This document shows positions 46,778 to 61,620 of a stretch of 64,000 nt of DNA, in pieces. The notes under the pieces were generated by a model. The model saw only the letters and a program-made list of their open reading frames with translations, did not search any database and was not told the DNA's origin. Each line of letters opens with the position of its first letter. The first letter of the stretch is position 1. The DNA lies in the NCBI GenBank assembly GCA_963978545.1, contig OZ021722.1, forward strand, positions 36,411,365 through 36,475,364. Reading direction: 5' to 3'. The DNA is from Linyphia triangularis. Its lineage: Eukaryota; Arthropoda; Arachnida; Araneae; Linyphiidae. The position numbers and the translations under genes were made by a program.

Positions 46778-49700
46778 CAATAAGCCTACGCAATCAAACA
46801 CTTTAGATATTTAATAAAATTATAAATTCAACTATATGTAAAATTTTAAAAATAATCGCGTACATGAGGGATATTAATTTAGAAAAAAAATTTAAGTTCT
46901 ACCGAGATTCGAACTCGGATCGCTGGATTCAGAGTCCAGAGTGCTGACCATTACACCTTAGAAAACAATTTTCCCAAGCCGGGAATCGAACCCGGGCCGC
47001 CTGGGTGAAAGCCAGGAATCCTAACCACTAGACCACATGGGACAGAATGCCTACGTATTCAAATAAATTTTATATTTAATAAAATAATGCAGAAAATTAT
47101 ACAGAAACATTTTTTAATCCTTGACATACTCAAAGGTGAAATAATTGGAAAAAAATTACGTTCAACTGAAATTTGAGCTGGTATCGCTTTATCCAGAGAC
47201 AAGAGTGCTGACCATTACATCATTGAACTTAATTTTCCCACGCAAGGAATCGAAAATTGGCAGCCTGGGTGAGATCTAGTATTCCTAACCATATGACAAA
47301 ATAGTCTAATGAATTGCATTTTATCATCAATTTGATTCAATAACTATATTGCTTAAAATATATATATATCCAAAAATATTTCATTTCTGATATATTTATG
47401 CATGATAAATTTAACAAAAACACTAGGTTCTACCGAGATTCGAACTCGGATCGCTGGATTCAGAGTCCAGAGTGCTTACCATTACACCATAGAACTCAAC
47501 TTTCCCACGCCTGGCATCGAACCCGGGCCACTTGGGTGAGAGCCAGGACTCCTAACCACTAGACCACATGGGACAATAAGCGTACGCAATCAAACACTTT
47601 AGATATTTAATAAAATTTTAATGTCAACTATACGTAATATTTTAAAAATCATCGCATACATGAGAGATATTAATTTAGAAAAAAAACTTAGGTTCCACCG
47701 AGATTCGAACTCGGATCGCTGGATTCAGAGTCCAGAGTGCTGAACATTACACCATAGAACCCAATTTTCCCACGCCGGGAATCGAACCCGGGCCGCCTGG
47801 GTGAGAGCCAGGAATCCTAACCACTAGACCACGTGGGACAGAATGCTTACGTAATCAAATAAATTTTATATTTAATAAAATAATGAAGAAAATTATACAG
47901 AAACATTTTATTAATCTTTGACATACTCAAGGGTGAAATAATTGGAAAAAAACTTACGTTCTACTGAAATATGAGTTGGTATTGCTGGATCAAGAGATAA
48001 GAGTGCTGACCATTACATCATTGAAATTAATTTTCCCTCGCAAGGAATCGAAAATTGGCAGCCTGGGTGAGATCTTGTACTCCTAACCCTATGACAAAAG
48101 ATACTCATGAGTTGCAATTTATCATCCTTTTGATTCAATAACTATATTGTGTAAAAAAATATATATATCCAAAAATATTTCATTCCAGATATATTTAGAC
48201 ATGATAGATTTAACAAAAAACTAGGTTCTACCGAGATTCGAACTCGGATCGCTGGATTCAAAGTCCAGAGTGCTAACCATTACACCATAGAACCCAAATT
48301 TCCCACACCGGGAATCGAACCCGGGCCGCCTGGGTGAAAGCCAGGAATCCTAACCACTAGACCACATGGGACAATAAGCCTACGCATTCAAACACTTTAG
48401 ATATTTAATAAAATTATAAAGTCAACTATATGTAAAATTTTAAAAATAATCGCGTACATGAGGGATATTAATTTAGAAAAAAAACTTAGGTTCCACCGAG
48501 ATTCGAACTCGGATCGCTGGATTCAGAGTCCAGAGTGCTGACCATTACACCTTAGAAAACAATTTTCCCTCACCGGGAATCGAACCCGGGCCACTTGGGT
48601 GAGAGCCAGGAATCCTAAAAACTAGACAATATGGGACAATAAGCCTACGCAATCAAAGACTTTAGATATTTAATAAAATTTTAATGTCGACTCTACGTAA
48701 AATTTTAAAAATCATCGCATACATGAGAGATATTAATTTAGAAAAAAAACTTAGGTACCACCGAGATTCGAACTCGGATCGTTGGATTCAGAGTCCAGAG
48801 TGCTGACCATTACACCATAGAACCCAATTTTCCCACGCCTTGAATCGAACCCGGCCCGCCTGGGTAAAAGCCAGGAATACTACACACTAGACAACATGGA
48901 ACAGAATGCCTAAGTATTCAAATAAGTTTTATATTTCATAAAATAATGAAGCAAATTATACGGAAACATTTTATTAATCTTTGACATACTCAAGGGTGAA
49001 ATAATTGGAAAAAAACTTACGTTCTATTGAAATATGAGTTGGTATTGCTGGATCAAGAGATAAGAGTGCTGACCATTACATCATTGAACTTAATTTTCCC
49101 TCGCAAGGAATCGAAAATTGGCAGCCTGGGTGAGATCTTGTACTCCTAACCCTATGACAAAAGATACTCATGAGTTGCAATTTATCATCCTTTTGATTCA
49201 AATATATTGCGTAAAAAAATATATATATCCAAAAATATTTCATTCCAGATATATTTAGACATGATAGATTTAACAAAAAACTAGGTTCTACCGAGATTCG
49301 AACTCGGATCGCTGGATTCAAAGTCCAGAGTGCTAACCATTACACGATAAAACCAATTTTTCCCACGCCGGGAATCGAACCCGGGCCGCCTGGGTGAAAG
49401 CCAGGAATCCTAACCACTAGACCACATGGGACAATAAGCCTACGCATTCAAACACTTAAGATATTTAATAAAATTATAAATTGAATTATACGTAAAATTT
49501 TAAAAATCATCGCATACATGAGGGATATTAATTTAGAAAAAAAAATTAGGTTCTACCGAGATTCGAACTCGGATCGCTGGATTCAGAGTCCAGAGTGCTG
49601 ACCATTACACCTTAGAACACAATTTTCCCAAGCCGGGAATCGAACCCGGGCCACCTGGGTGAAAGCCAGGAATAATAACCACTAGACCACATGGGACAGA

Positions 49701-51293
49701 ATGCCTACGTATTCAAATAAATTTTATATTTAATAAAATAATGCAGAAAATTATACAGAAACATTTTTTAATCCTTGACATACTCAAGGGTGAAATATTT
49801 GGAAAAAAATTACGTTCAACTGAAATTTGAGCTGGTATCGCTTTATCCAGAGACAAGAGTGCTGACCATTACATCATTTAACTTAATTTTCCCACGCAAG
49901 GAATCGAAAATTGGCAGCCTGGGTGAGATCTAGTATTCCTAACCATATGACAAAATAGTCTAATGAAATGCATTTTATCATCAATTTGATTCAATAACTA
50001 TATTGCTTAAAAAATATATATATCCAAAAATATTTCATTCCATATATATTTAGACATGATAGATTTAACAAAAAACTAGGTTCTACCGAGATTCGAACTC
50101 GGATCGCTGGATTCAAAATCCAGAGTGCTAACCATTACACCATAGAACCCAAATTTCCCACACCGGGAATCGAACCCGTGCCGCCTGGGTGAAAGCCAGG
50201 AATCCTAACCACTAGACCACATGGGACAGAATGCCAACGTATTCAAATAAGTTTTATATTTCATAAAATAATGAAGAAAATTATACGGAAACATTTTAAT
50301 AATCCTCGACATACTCAAGGGTGAAATAATTGGAAAAAAATTTACGTTCTACTGAAATTTTAGCTGGTATCGCTGGATCCAGAGACAAGAGTGCTGACCA
50401 TTACATCATTGAACTTAATTTTCCCACGCAAGGAATCAGAAATTGGCAGCCTGGGTGAGATCTAGTATTCCTAACCATATGACAAAATAGTCTAATGAAT
50501 TGCATTTTATCATCAATTTGATTCAATAATTATATTGCTTAAAATATATATATATATCCAAAAATATTTCATTTCTGATATATTTAGACATGATAAATTT
50601 AACAAAAACACTAGGTTCTAATGAGATTAGAAATCGGTTCGCCGGATTCAAAGTCTAGAGTGCTACCCATTACACGATAGAACCAATCTTTCCCACGCCG
50701 GGAATCGAACCCGGGCCGCCTGGGGGAGATCCAGGAATCCTAACCACTAGACCACGTGGGACAGAATGCTTACGTATTCAAATAAATTTTATATTTAATA
50801 AAATAATGAAGAAAATTATACAGAAACATTTTATTAATCTTTGACATACTCAAGGGTGAAATAATTGGAAAAAAACTTACGTTCTACTGAAATATGAGCT
50901 GGTATTGCTGGATCAAGAGATAAGAGTGCTGACCATTACATCATTGAACTTAATTTTCCCTCGCAAGGAATCGAAAATTGGCAGCCTGGGTGAGATCTTG
51001 TACTCCTAACCCTATGACAAAAGATACTCATGAATTGCAATTTATTATCCTTTTGATTCAATAACTATATTGCGTAAAAAATATATATATATCCAAAAAT
51101 ATTTCATTCCAGATATATTTAGACATGATAGATTTACAAAAAACTAGGTTCTACCGAGATTCGAACTCGGATCGCTGGATTCAAAGTCCAGAGTGCTAAC
51201 CATTACACCATAGAACCCAAATTTCCCACACCGGGAATCGAACCCGGTCGCCTGGGTGAAATCCAGGAATCCTAACCACTAGACCACATGGGA
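46778..51293 (-). repeat. array block 13 (copy of 26.1-30.6 kb)
   Basis: Pairs: 46894 Qc/TTC; 47425 Qc/CTC; 47690 Qc/CTC; 48223 Qt/TTC; 48488 Qc/CTC; 48753 Qc/TTT; 49283 Qt/TTC; 49548 Qc/TTC; 50078 Qt/TTC; 50613 Qd/CTC; 51146 Qt/71. Psi pairs at 47158, 47956, 49019, 49812, 50344, 50879. Each unit is 20730 bp right of its twin (26164 to 46894, 28553 to 49283, 30416 to 51146), shared private mutations included. Confidence 0.88.
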
Positions 51294-54200
51294 CAATAAG
51301 CCTACGCAATCAAACACTTTAGATATTTAATAAAATTTTAATGTCAACTATACGTATTATTTTAAAAATCATCGCATACATGAGAGATATTAATTTAGAA
51401 AAAAAACTTAGGTTCCACCGAGATTCGAACTCGGATCGCTGGATTCAAAGTCCAGAGTGCTAACCATTACACGATAAAACCAATTTTTCCCACGCCGGGA
51501 ATCGAACCCGGGCCGCCTGGGTGAAAGCCAGGAATCCTAACCACTAGACCACATGGGACAATAAGCCTACGCATTCAAACACTTAAGATATTTAATAAAA
51601 TTATAAATTGAATTATACGTAAAATTTTAAAAATCATCGCATACATGAGGGATATTAATTTAGAAAAAAAATTTAGGTTCTACCGAGATTTGAACTCGGA
51701 TCGCTGGATTCAGAGTCCAGAGTGCTGACCATTACACCTTAGAACACAATTTTCCCAAGCCGGGAATCGAACCCGGGCCACCTGGGTGAAAGCCAGGAAT
51801 AATAACCACTAGACCACATGGGACAGAATGCCTACGTATTCAAATAAATTTTATATTTAATAAAATAATGCAGAAAATTATACAGAAACATTTTTTAATC
51901 CTTGACATACTCAAGGGTGAAATATTTGGAAAAAAATTACGTTCAACTGAAATTTGAGCTGGTATCGCTTTATCCAGAGACAAGAGTGCTGACCATTACA
52001 TCATTTAACTTAATTTTCCCACGCAAGGAATCGAAAATTGGCAGCCTGGGTGAGATCTAGTATTCCTAACCATATGACAAAATAGTCTAATGAAATGCAT
52101 TTTATCATCAATTTGATTCAATAACTATATTGCTTAAAAAATATATATATCCAAAAATATTTCATTCCATATATATTTAGACATGATAGATTTAACAAAA
52201 AACTAGGTTCTACCGAGATTCGAACTCGGATCGCTGGATTCAAAATCCAGAGTGCTAACCATTACACCATAGAACCCAAATTTCCCACACCGGGAATCGA
52301 ACCCGTGCCGCCTGGGTGAAAGCCAGGAATCCTAACCACTAGACCACATGGGACAGAATGCCAACGTATTCAAATAAGTTTTATATTTCATAAAATAATG
52401 AAGAAAATTATACGGAAACATTTTAATAATCCTCGACATACTCAAGGGTGAAATAATTGGAAAAAAATTTACGTTCTACTGAAATTTTAGCTGGTATCGC
52501 TGGATCCAGAGACAAGAGTGCTGACCATTACATCATTGAACTTAATTTTCCCACGCAAGGAATCAGAAATTGGCAGCCTGGGTGAGATCTAGTATTCCTA
52601 ACCATATGACAAAATAGTCTAATGAATTGCATTTTATCATCAATTTGATTCAATAATTATATTGCTTAAAATATATATATATATCCAAAAATATTTCATT
52701 TCTGATATATTTAGACATGATAAATTTAACAAAAACACTAGGTTCTAATGAGATTAGAAATCGGTTCGCCGGATTCAAAGTCTAGAGTGCTACCCATTAC
52801 ACGATAGAACCAATCTTTCCCACGCCGGGAATCGAACCCGGGCCGCCTGGGGGAGATCCAGGAATCCTAACCACTAGACCACGTGGGACAGAATGCTTAC
52901 GTATTCAAATAAATTTTATATTTAATAAAATAATGAAGAAAATTATACAGAAACATTTTATTAATCTTTGACATACTCAAGGGTGAAATAATTGGAAAAA
53001 AACTTACGTTCTACTGAAATATGAGCTGGTATTGCTGGATCAAGAGATAAGAGTGCTGACCATTACATCATTGAACTTAATTTTCCCTCGCAAGGAATCG
53101 AAAATTGGCAGCCTGGGTGAGATCTTGTACTCCTAACCCTATGACAAAAGATACTCATGAATTGCAATTTATCATCCTTTTGATTCAATAACTATATTGC
53201 GTAAAAAATATATATATATCCAAAAATATTTCATTCCAGATATATTTAGACATGATAGATTTACAAAAAACTAGGTTCTACCGAGATTCGAACTCGGATC
53301 GCTGGATTCAAAGTCCAGAGTGCTAACCATTACACCATAGAACCCAAATTTCCCACACCGGGAATCGAACCCGGTCGCCTGGGTGAAATCCAGGAATCCT
53401 AACCACTAGACCACATGGGACAATAAGCCTACGCAATCAAACACTTTAGATATTTAATAAAATTTTAATGTCAACTATACGTAATATTTTAAAAATCATC
53501 GCATACATGAGAGATATTAATTTAGAAAAAAAACTTAGGTTCCACCGAGATTCGAACTCGGATCGCTGGATTCAGAGTCCAGAGTGCTGACCATTACACC
53601 ATAGAACCCAAATTTCCCACACCGGGAATCGAACCCGGTCGCCTGGGTGAAATCCAGGAATCCTAACCACTAGACCACATGGAACAATAAGCCTACGCAA
53701 TCAAACACTTTAGATATTTAATAAAATTTTAATGTCAACTATACGTAATATTTTAAAAATCATCGCATACATGAGAGATATTAATTTAGAAAAAAAACTT
53801 AGGTTCCACCGAGATTCGAACTCGGATCGCTGGATTCAAAGTCCAGAGTGCTAACCATTACACGATAAAACCAATTTTTCCCACGCCGGGAATCGAACCC
53901 GGGCCGCCTGGGTGAAAGCCAGGAATCCTAACCACTAGACCACATGGGACAATAAGCCTACGCATTCAAACACTTAAGATATTTAATAAAATTATAAATT
54001 GAATTATACGTAAAATTTTAAAAATCATCGCATACATGAGGGATATTAATTTAGAAAAAAAATTTAGGTTCTACCGAGATTCGAACTCGGATCGCTGGAT
54101 TCAGAGTCCAGAGTGCTGACCATTACACCTTAGAACACAATTTTCCCAAGCCGGGAATCGAACCCGGGCCACCTAGGTGAAAGCCAGGAATAATAACCAC

Positions 54201-55811
54201 TAGACCACATGGGACAGAATGCCTACGTATTCAAATAAATTTTATATTTAATAAAATAATGCAGAAAATTATACAGAAACATTTTTTAATCCTTGACATA
54301 CTCAAGGGTGAAATATTTGGAAAAAAATTACGTTCAACTGAAATTTGAGCTGGTATCGCTTTATCCAGAGACAAGAGTGCTGACCATTACATCATTTAAC
54401 TTAATTTTCCCACGCAAGGAATCGAAAATTGGCAGCCTGGGTGAGATCTAGTATTCCTAACCATATGACAAAATAGTCTAATGAAATGCATTTTATCATC
54501 AATTTGATTCAATAACTATATTGCTTAAAAAATATATATATCCAAAAATATTTCATTCCATATATATTTAGACATGATAGATTTAACAAAAAACTAGGTT
54601 CTACCGAGATTCGAACTCGGATCGCTGGATTCAAAATCCAGAGTGCTAACCATTACACCATAGAACCCAAATTTCCCACACCGGGAATCGAACCCGTGCC
54701 GCCTGGGTGAAAGCCAGGAATCCTAACCACTAGACCACATGGGACAGAATGCCAACGTATTCAAATAAGTTTTATATTTCATAAAATAATGAAGAAAATT
54801 ATACGGAAACATTTTAATAATCCTCGACATACTCAAGGGTGAAATAATTGGAAAAAAATTTACGTTCTACTGAAATTTTAGCTGGTATCGCTGGATCCAG
54901 AGACAAGAGTGCTGACCATTACATCATTGAACTTAATTTTCCCACGCAAGGAATCAGAAATTGGCAGCCTGGGTGAGATCTAGTATTCCTAACCATATGA
55001 CAAAATAGTCTAATGAATTGCATTTTATCATCAATTTGATTCAATAATTATATTGCTTAAAATATATATATATATCCAAAAATATTTCATTTCTGATATA
55101 TTTAGACATGATAAATTTAACAAAAACACTAGGTTCTAATGAGATTAGAAATCGGTTCGCCGGATTCAAAGTCTAGAGTGCTACCCATTACACGATAGAA
55201 CCAATCTTTCCCACGCCGGGAATCGAACCCGGGCCGCCTGGGGGAGATCCAGGAATCCTAACCACTAGACCACGTGGGACAGAATGCTTACGTATTCAAA
55301 TAAATTTTATATTTAATAAAATAATGAAGAAAATTATACAGAAACATTTTATTAATCTTTGACATACTCAAGGGTGAAATAATTGGAAAAAAACTTACGT
55401 TCTACTGAAATATGAGCTGGTATTGCTGGATCAAGAGATAAGAGTGCTGACCATTACATCATTGAACTTAATTTTCCCTCGCAAGGAATCGAAAATTGGC
55501 AGCCTGGGTGAGATCTTGTACTCCTAACCCTATGACAAAAGATACTCATGAATTGCAATTTATCATCCTTTTGATTCAATAACTATATTGCGTAAAAAAT
55601 ATATATATATCCAAAAATATTTCATTCCAGATATATTTAGACATGATAGATTTACAAAAAACTAGGTTCTACCGAGATTCGAACTCGGATCGCTGGATTC
55701 AAAGTCCAGAGTGCTAACCATTACACCATAGAACCCAAATTTCCCACACCGGGAATCGAACCCGGTCGCCTGGGTGAAATCCAGGAATCCTAACCACTAG
55801 ACCACATGGGA
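51294..55811 (-). repeat. array block 14 (2127-bp repeats, second group)
   Basis: Pairs: 51410 Qt/TTC; 51675 Qc/TTC; 52205 Qt/TTC; 52740 Qd/CTC; 53273 Qt/71; 53537 Qc/TTC 71 nt; 53801 Qt/TTC; 54066 Qc/TTC; 54596 Qt/TTC; 55131 Qd/CTC; 55664 Qt/71. Psi pairs at 51939, 52471, 53006, 54330, 54862, 55397. The unit from 53273 is a 9-mer of 2391 bp: the pair at 53537 is extra. Confidence 0.88.
53537..53684 (-). tRNA. recombinant Gln (CTG)-Glu (TTC, 71 nt) pair
   Basis: The Gln half (53537-53608) is a Qc gene; the Glu half (53614-53684) is the 71-nt form normally partnered with Qt. The switch lies near the linker (cccaaattt, a Qt-type linker). Unequal exchange inside the Gln/linker region explains both the mixed pair and the extra monomer in this repeat unit. 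Confidence 0.75.
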
Positions 55812-58800
55812 CAATAAGCCTACGCAATCAAACACTTTAGATATTTAATAAAATTTTAATGTCAACTATACGTAATATTTTAAAAATCATCGCATACATG
55901 AGAGATATTAATTTAGAAAAAAAACTTAGGTTCCACCGAGATTCGAACTCGGATCGCTGGATTCAGAGTCCAGAGTGCTGACCATTACACCATAGAACCC
56001 AATTTTCCCACGCCGGGAATCGAACCCGGGCCGCCTGGGTGAGAGCCAGGAATCCTAACCACTAGACCACGTGGGACAGAATGCTTACGTAATCAAATAA
56101 ATTTTATATTTAATAAAATAATGAAGAAAATTATACAGAAACATTTTTTTAATCTTTGACATACTCAAGGGTGAAATAATTAGAAAAAAACTTACGTTCT
56201 ACTGAAATATGAGTTGGTATTGCTGGATCAAGAGATAAGAGTGCTGACCATTACATCATTGAACCTAATTTTCCCTCGCAAGGAATCGAAAATTGGCAGC
56301 CTGGGTGAGATCTTGTACTCCTAACCCTATGACAAAAGATACTCATGAGTTGCAATTTATCATCCTTTTGATTCAATAACTATATTGCGTAAAAAAATAT
56401 ATATATCCAAAAATATTTCATTCCAGATATATTTAGACATGATAGATTTAACAAAAAACTAGGTTCTACCGAGATTCGAACTCGGATCGCTGGATTCAAA
56501 CTCCAGAGTGCTAACCATTACACCATAGAACCCAAATTTCCCACACCGGGAATTGAACCCGGGCCGCCTGGGTGAAAGCCAGGAATCCTAACCACTAGAC
56601 CACATGGGACAATAAGCCTACGCATTCAAACACTTTAGATATTTAATAAAATTATAAAGTCAACTATATGTAAAATTTTAAAAATAATCGCGTACATGAG
56701 GGATATTAATTTAGAAAAAAAACTTAGGTTCCACCGAGATTCGAACTCGGATCGCTGGATTCAGAGTCCAGAGTGCTGACCATTACACCTTAGAAAACAA
56801 TTTTCCCTCACCGGGAATCGAACCCGGGCCACTTGGGTGAGAGCCAGGAATCCTAACCACTAGACCACATGGGAATATAAGCCTACGCAATCAAACACTT
56901 TAGATATTTAATAAAATTTTAATGTCAACTATACGTAAAATTTTAAAAATCATCGCATACATGAGAGATATTAATTTAGAAAAAAAACTTAGGTTCCACC
57001 GAGATTCGAACTCGGATCGCTGGATTCAGAGTCCAGAGTGCTGACCATTACACCATAGAACCCAATTTTCCCACGCCTTGAATCGAACCCGGGCCGCCTG
57101 GGTAAAAGCCAGGAATCCTACACACTAGACAACTTGGAACAGAATGCCTAAGTATTCAAATAAGTTTTATATTTCATAAAATAATGAAGCAAATTATACG
57201 GAAACATTTTAATAATCCTCGACATACTCAAGGGTGAAATAATTGGAAAAAAATTTACGTTCTACTGAAATTTTAGCTAGTATCGCTGGATCCAGAGACA
57301 AGAGTGCTGACCATTACATCACTGAACTTAATTTTCCCACGCAAGGAATCAAAAATTGGCAGCCTGGGAGGGATCTAGTACTCCTAACCATATGACAAAA
57401 GAGTCTAATGAATTGCATTTTATCATCCTTATGATTCAATAACTATATTGCGTAAAAAATACATATGTCCAAAAATATTTCATTCCAGATATATTTATAC
57501 ATGATAGATTTAACAAAAAGACGAGGTTCTACCGAGATTTGAAATCGGATCACTGGATTCAAGGTCCAGAGTGCTAACCATTACACGATAAAACCAATTT
57601 TTCCCACGCCGGGAAACGAACCCTGGCCGCCTGGGTGAAAGCCAGGAATAATAACCACTAGACCACATGGAACAGAATGCCTACGTATTCAAATAAATTT
57701 TATATTTAATAAAATAATGCAGAAAATTATACAGAAACATTTTCTAATCCTTGACATACTCAAGGGTGAAATAATTGGAAAAAAATTACGTTCAACTGAA
57801 ATTTGAGCTGGTATCGCTTTATCCAGAGACAAGAGTGCTGACCATTACATCATTGAACTTAATTTTCCCACGCAAGGAATCGAAAATTGGCAGCCTGTGT
57901 GAGATCTAGTATTCCTAACCATATGACAAAATAGTCTAATGAATTGCATTTTATCATCAATTTGATTCAATAACTATATTGCTTAAAAGATATATATATC
58001 CAAAAATATTTCATTCCAGATATATTTAGAAATGATAGATTTAACAAAAACCTAGGTTCTACCGAGATTCGAACTCGGATCGCTGGATTCAGAGTCCAAA
58101 GTGCTGACCATTACACCATAGAACCCAATTTTCCCACGCCGGGAATCGAACCCGTGCCGCCTGGGTGAAAGCCAGGAATCCTAACCACTAGACCACATGG
58201 TACAGAATGCCTACGTATTCAAATAAGTTTTATATTTTATAAAATAATGAAGAATATTATACGGAAACATTTTAATAATCCTCGACGAACTCAAGGGTGA
58301 AATAATTGGAAAAAAATTTACGTTCTACTGAAATTTTAGCTAGTATCGCTGGATCCAGAGACAAGAGTGCTGACCATTACATCACTGAACTTAATTTTCC
58401 CACGCAAGGAATCAAAAATTGGCAGCCTGGGTGGGATCTAGTACTCCTAACCATATGACAAAAGAGTCTAATGAATTGCATTTTATCATCCTTTTGATTC
58501 AATAACTATATTGCGTAAAAAATACATATGTCCAAAAATATTTCATTCCAGATATATTTATACATGATAGATTTAACAAAAAGACGAGGTTCTACCGAGA
58601 TTCGAAATCGGATCGCTGGATTCAAGGTCCAGAGTGCTAACCATTACACGATAAAACCAATTTTTCCCACGCCGGGAATCGTACCCAGGCCGCCTGGGTG
58701 AAAGCCAGGAATCCTAACCACTAGACCACATGGGACAATAAGCCTACGCATTCAAACACTTTAGATATTTAATAAAATTATAAATTGAATTATACGTAAA

Positions 58801-60065
58801 ATTTTAAAAATCATCGCATACATGAGGGATATTAATTTAGAAAAAAAATTTAGGTTCTACCGAGATTCGAACTCGGATCGCTGGATTCAGAGTCCAGAGT
58901 GCTGACCATTACACCTTAGAACACAATTTTCCCAAGCCGGGAATCGAACCCGGGCCGCCTGGGTGAAAGCCAGGAATAATAACCACTAGACCACATGGGA
59001 CAGAATGCCTACGTATTCAAATAAATTTTATATTTAATAAAATAATGCAGAAAATTATACAGAAACATTTTTTAATCCTTGACATACTCAAGGGTGAAAT
59101 ATTTGGAAAAAAATTACGTTCAACTGAAATTTGAGCTGGTATCGCTTTATCCAGAGACAAGAGTGCTGACCATTACATCATTGAACTTAATTTTCCCACG
59201 CAAGGAATCGAAAATTGGCAGCCTGGGTGAGATCTAGTATTCCTAACCATATGACAAAATAGTCTAATGAAATGCATTTTATCATCAATTTGATTCAATA
59301 ACTATATTGCTTAAAAAATATATATATCCAAAAATATTTCATTCCAGATATATTTAAACATGATAGATTTAACAAAAAACAAGGTTCTACCGAGATTCGA
59401 CCTCGGATCGCTGGATTCAAAGTCCAGAGTTCTAACCATTACACCATAGAACGCAAATTTCCCAAACCGGGAATCGAACCCGTGCCGCCTGGGTGAAAGC
59501 CAGGAATCCTAACCACTAGACCACATGGGACAGAATGCCAACGTATTCAAATAAGTTTTATATTTCATAAAATAATGAAGAAAATTATACGGAAACATTT
59601 TAATAATCCTCGACATACTCAAGGGTGAAATAATTGGAAAAAAATTTACGTTCTACTGAAATTTTAGCTGGTATCGCTGGATCCAGAGACAAGAGTGCTG
59701 ACCATTACATCATTGAACTTAATTTTCCCACGCAAGGAATCAGAAATTGGCAGCCTGGGTGAGATCTAGTATTCCTAACCATATGACAAAATAGTCTAAT
59801 GAATTGCATTTTATCATCAATTTGATTCAATAATTATATTGCTTAAAATATATATATATATCCAAAAATATTTCATTTGTGATATATTTAGACATGATAA
59901 ATTTAACAAAAACACTAGGTTCTAATGAGATTAGAAATCGGTTCGCCGGATTCAAAGTCTAGAGTTCTAACCATTACACCATAGAACCCAAATTTCCCAA
60001 ACCGGGAATCGAACCCGGGCCGCCTGGGTGAGAGCCAGGAATCCTAACCACTAGACCACGTGGGA
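55812..60065 (-). repeat. array block 15 (copy of 38.6-43.6 kb)
   Basis: Pairs: 55928 Qc/CTC; 56461 Qt/TTC; 56726 Qc/CTC; 56991 Qc/TTT; 57524 Qw/TTC; 58054 Qc/TTC; 58587 Qw/TTC; 58852 Qc/TTC; 59382 Qt/TTC; 59917 Qd/CTC. Psi pairs at 56194, 57257, 57788, 58320, 59116, 59648. Offset from block 11 is +17272 up to 59116, then +16476, because the 796-bp triplet is present once here and twice there. Confidence 0.88.
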
Positions 60066-60977
60066 CAGAATGCTTACGTATTCAAATAAATTTTATATTT
60101 AATAAAATAATGAAGAAAATTATACAGAAACATTTTATTAATCTTTGACATACTCAAGGGTGAAATAATTGGAAAAAAACTTACGTTCTACTGAAATATG
60201 AGCTGGTATTGCTGGATCAAGAGATAAGAGTGCTGACCATTACATCATTGAACTTAATTTTCCCTCTCAAGGAATCGAAAATTGGCAGCCTGGGTAAGAT
60301 CTTGTACTCCTAACCCTATGACAAAAGATACTCATGAATTGCAATTTATCATCCTTTTGATTCAATAACTATATTGCGTAAAAAATATATATATCCAAAA
60401 ATATTTCATTCCAGATATATTTAGACATGATAGATTTAACAAAAAACTAGGTTCTACCGAGATTCGAACTCGGATCGCTGGATTCAAAGTCCAGAGTGCT
60501 AACCATTACACCATAGAACCCAAATTTCCCACACCGGGAATCGAACCCGGTCGCCTGGGTGAAAGCCAGGAATCCTAACCACTAGACCACATGGGACAAT
60601 AAGCCTACGCAATCAAACACTTTAGATATTTAATAAAATTATAAATTCAACTATATGTAAAATTTTAAAAATAATCGCGTACATGAGGGATATTAATTTA
60701 GAAAAAAAACTTAGGTTCTACCGAGATTCGAACTCGGATCGCTGGATTCAGAGTCCAGAGTGCTTACCATTACACCATAGAACTCAACTTTCCCACGCCT
60801 GGCATCGAACCCGGGCCACTTGGGTGAGAGCCAGGAATCCTAACAACTAGACCACATGGGACAATAAGCCTACGCAATCAAACACTTTAGATATTTAATA
60901 AAATTTTAATGTCAACTATACGTAAAATTTTAAAAATCATCGCATACATGAGAGATATTAATTTAGAAAAAAAACTT

Positions 60978-61048
60978 AGGTTCCACCGAGATTCGAACTC
61001 GGATCGCTGGATTCAGAGTCTAGAGTGCTGACCATTACACCGGAAACC
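60978..61048 (-). pseudogene. tRNA-Gln (CTG), damaged acceptor, 71 nt
   Basis: The plus strand reads caccggaaaccc where good copies read caccatagaaccc: the 5' acceptor strand is one base short and mispaired with its 3' strand. The anticodon stem carries agtctag, another mismatch. Twin at 62002-62072. Confidence 0.65.
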
Positions 61049-61053
61049 CAATT

Positions 61054-61125
61054 TTCCCACGCCGGGAATCGAACCCGGGCCGCCTGGGTAAAAGCCAGGA
61101 ATCCTACACACTAGACAACATGGGA
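61054..61125 (-). tRNA. tRNA-Glu body with anticodon TTT, good T arm
   Basis: Loop CTTTTAC with a canonical T arm and acceptor start tggga. The D arm is tacacactagacaac (plus strand), which departs from the A box. Twin at 62078-62149. Confidence 0.58.
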
Positions 61126-61508
61126 TAGAATGCCTACGTATTCAAATAAGTTTTATATTTCATAAAATAATGAAGAAAATTATACGGAAACATTTTAATA
61201 ATCCTCGACATACTCAAGGGTGAAATAATTGGAAAAAAATTTACGTTCTACTGAAATTTTAGCTAGTATCGCTGGATCCAGAGACAAGAGTGCTGACCAT
61301 TACATCACTGAACTTAATTTTCCCTCGGAAGGAAATAAAAATTGGCAGCCTGGGTGAGATCTAGTATTCCTAACCATATGACAAAAGAGTCTAATGAATT
61401 GCATTTTATCATCCTTATGATTCAATAACTATATTGCGTAAAAAATACATATGTCCAAAAATATTTCATTCCAGATATATTTATACATGATAGATTTAAC
61501 AAAAAACT

Positions 61509-61620
61509 AGGTTCTACCGAGATTCGAACTCGGATCGCTGGATTCAAACTCCCACACCGGGAATTGAACCCGGGCAGCCTGGGTGAAAGCCAGGAATCCT
61601 AACCACTAGACCACATGGGA
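61509..61620 (-). pseudogene. Glu-Gln deletion fusion
   Basis: About 37 bp are missing between the Gln anticodon stem and the Glu acceptor. The plus strand runs Gln T arm, loop (attcaaactcc), then directly into cacaccggg of the Glu T arm. On the transcript a Glu body (anticodon TTC) lacks its last bases and continues into the 3' half of Gln. The joint is at a shared cc/ccca, consistent with slippage or microhomology. Glu 3' processing is unlikely. Confidence 0.75.
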
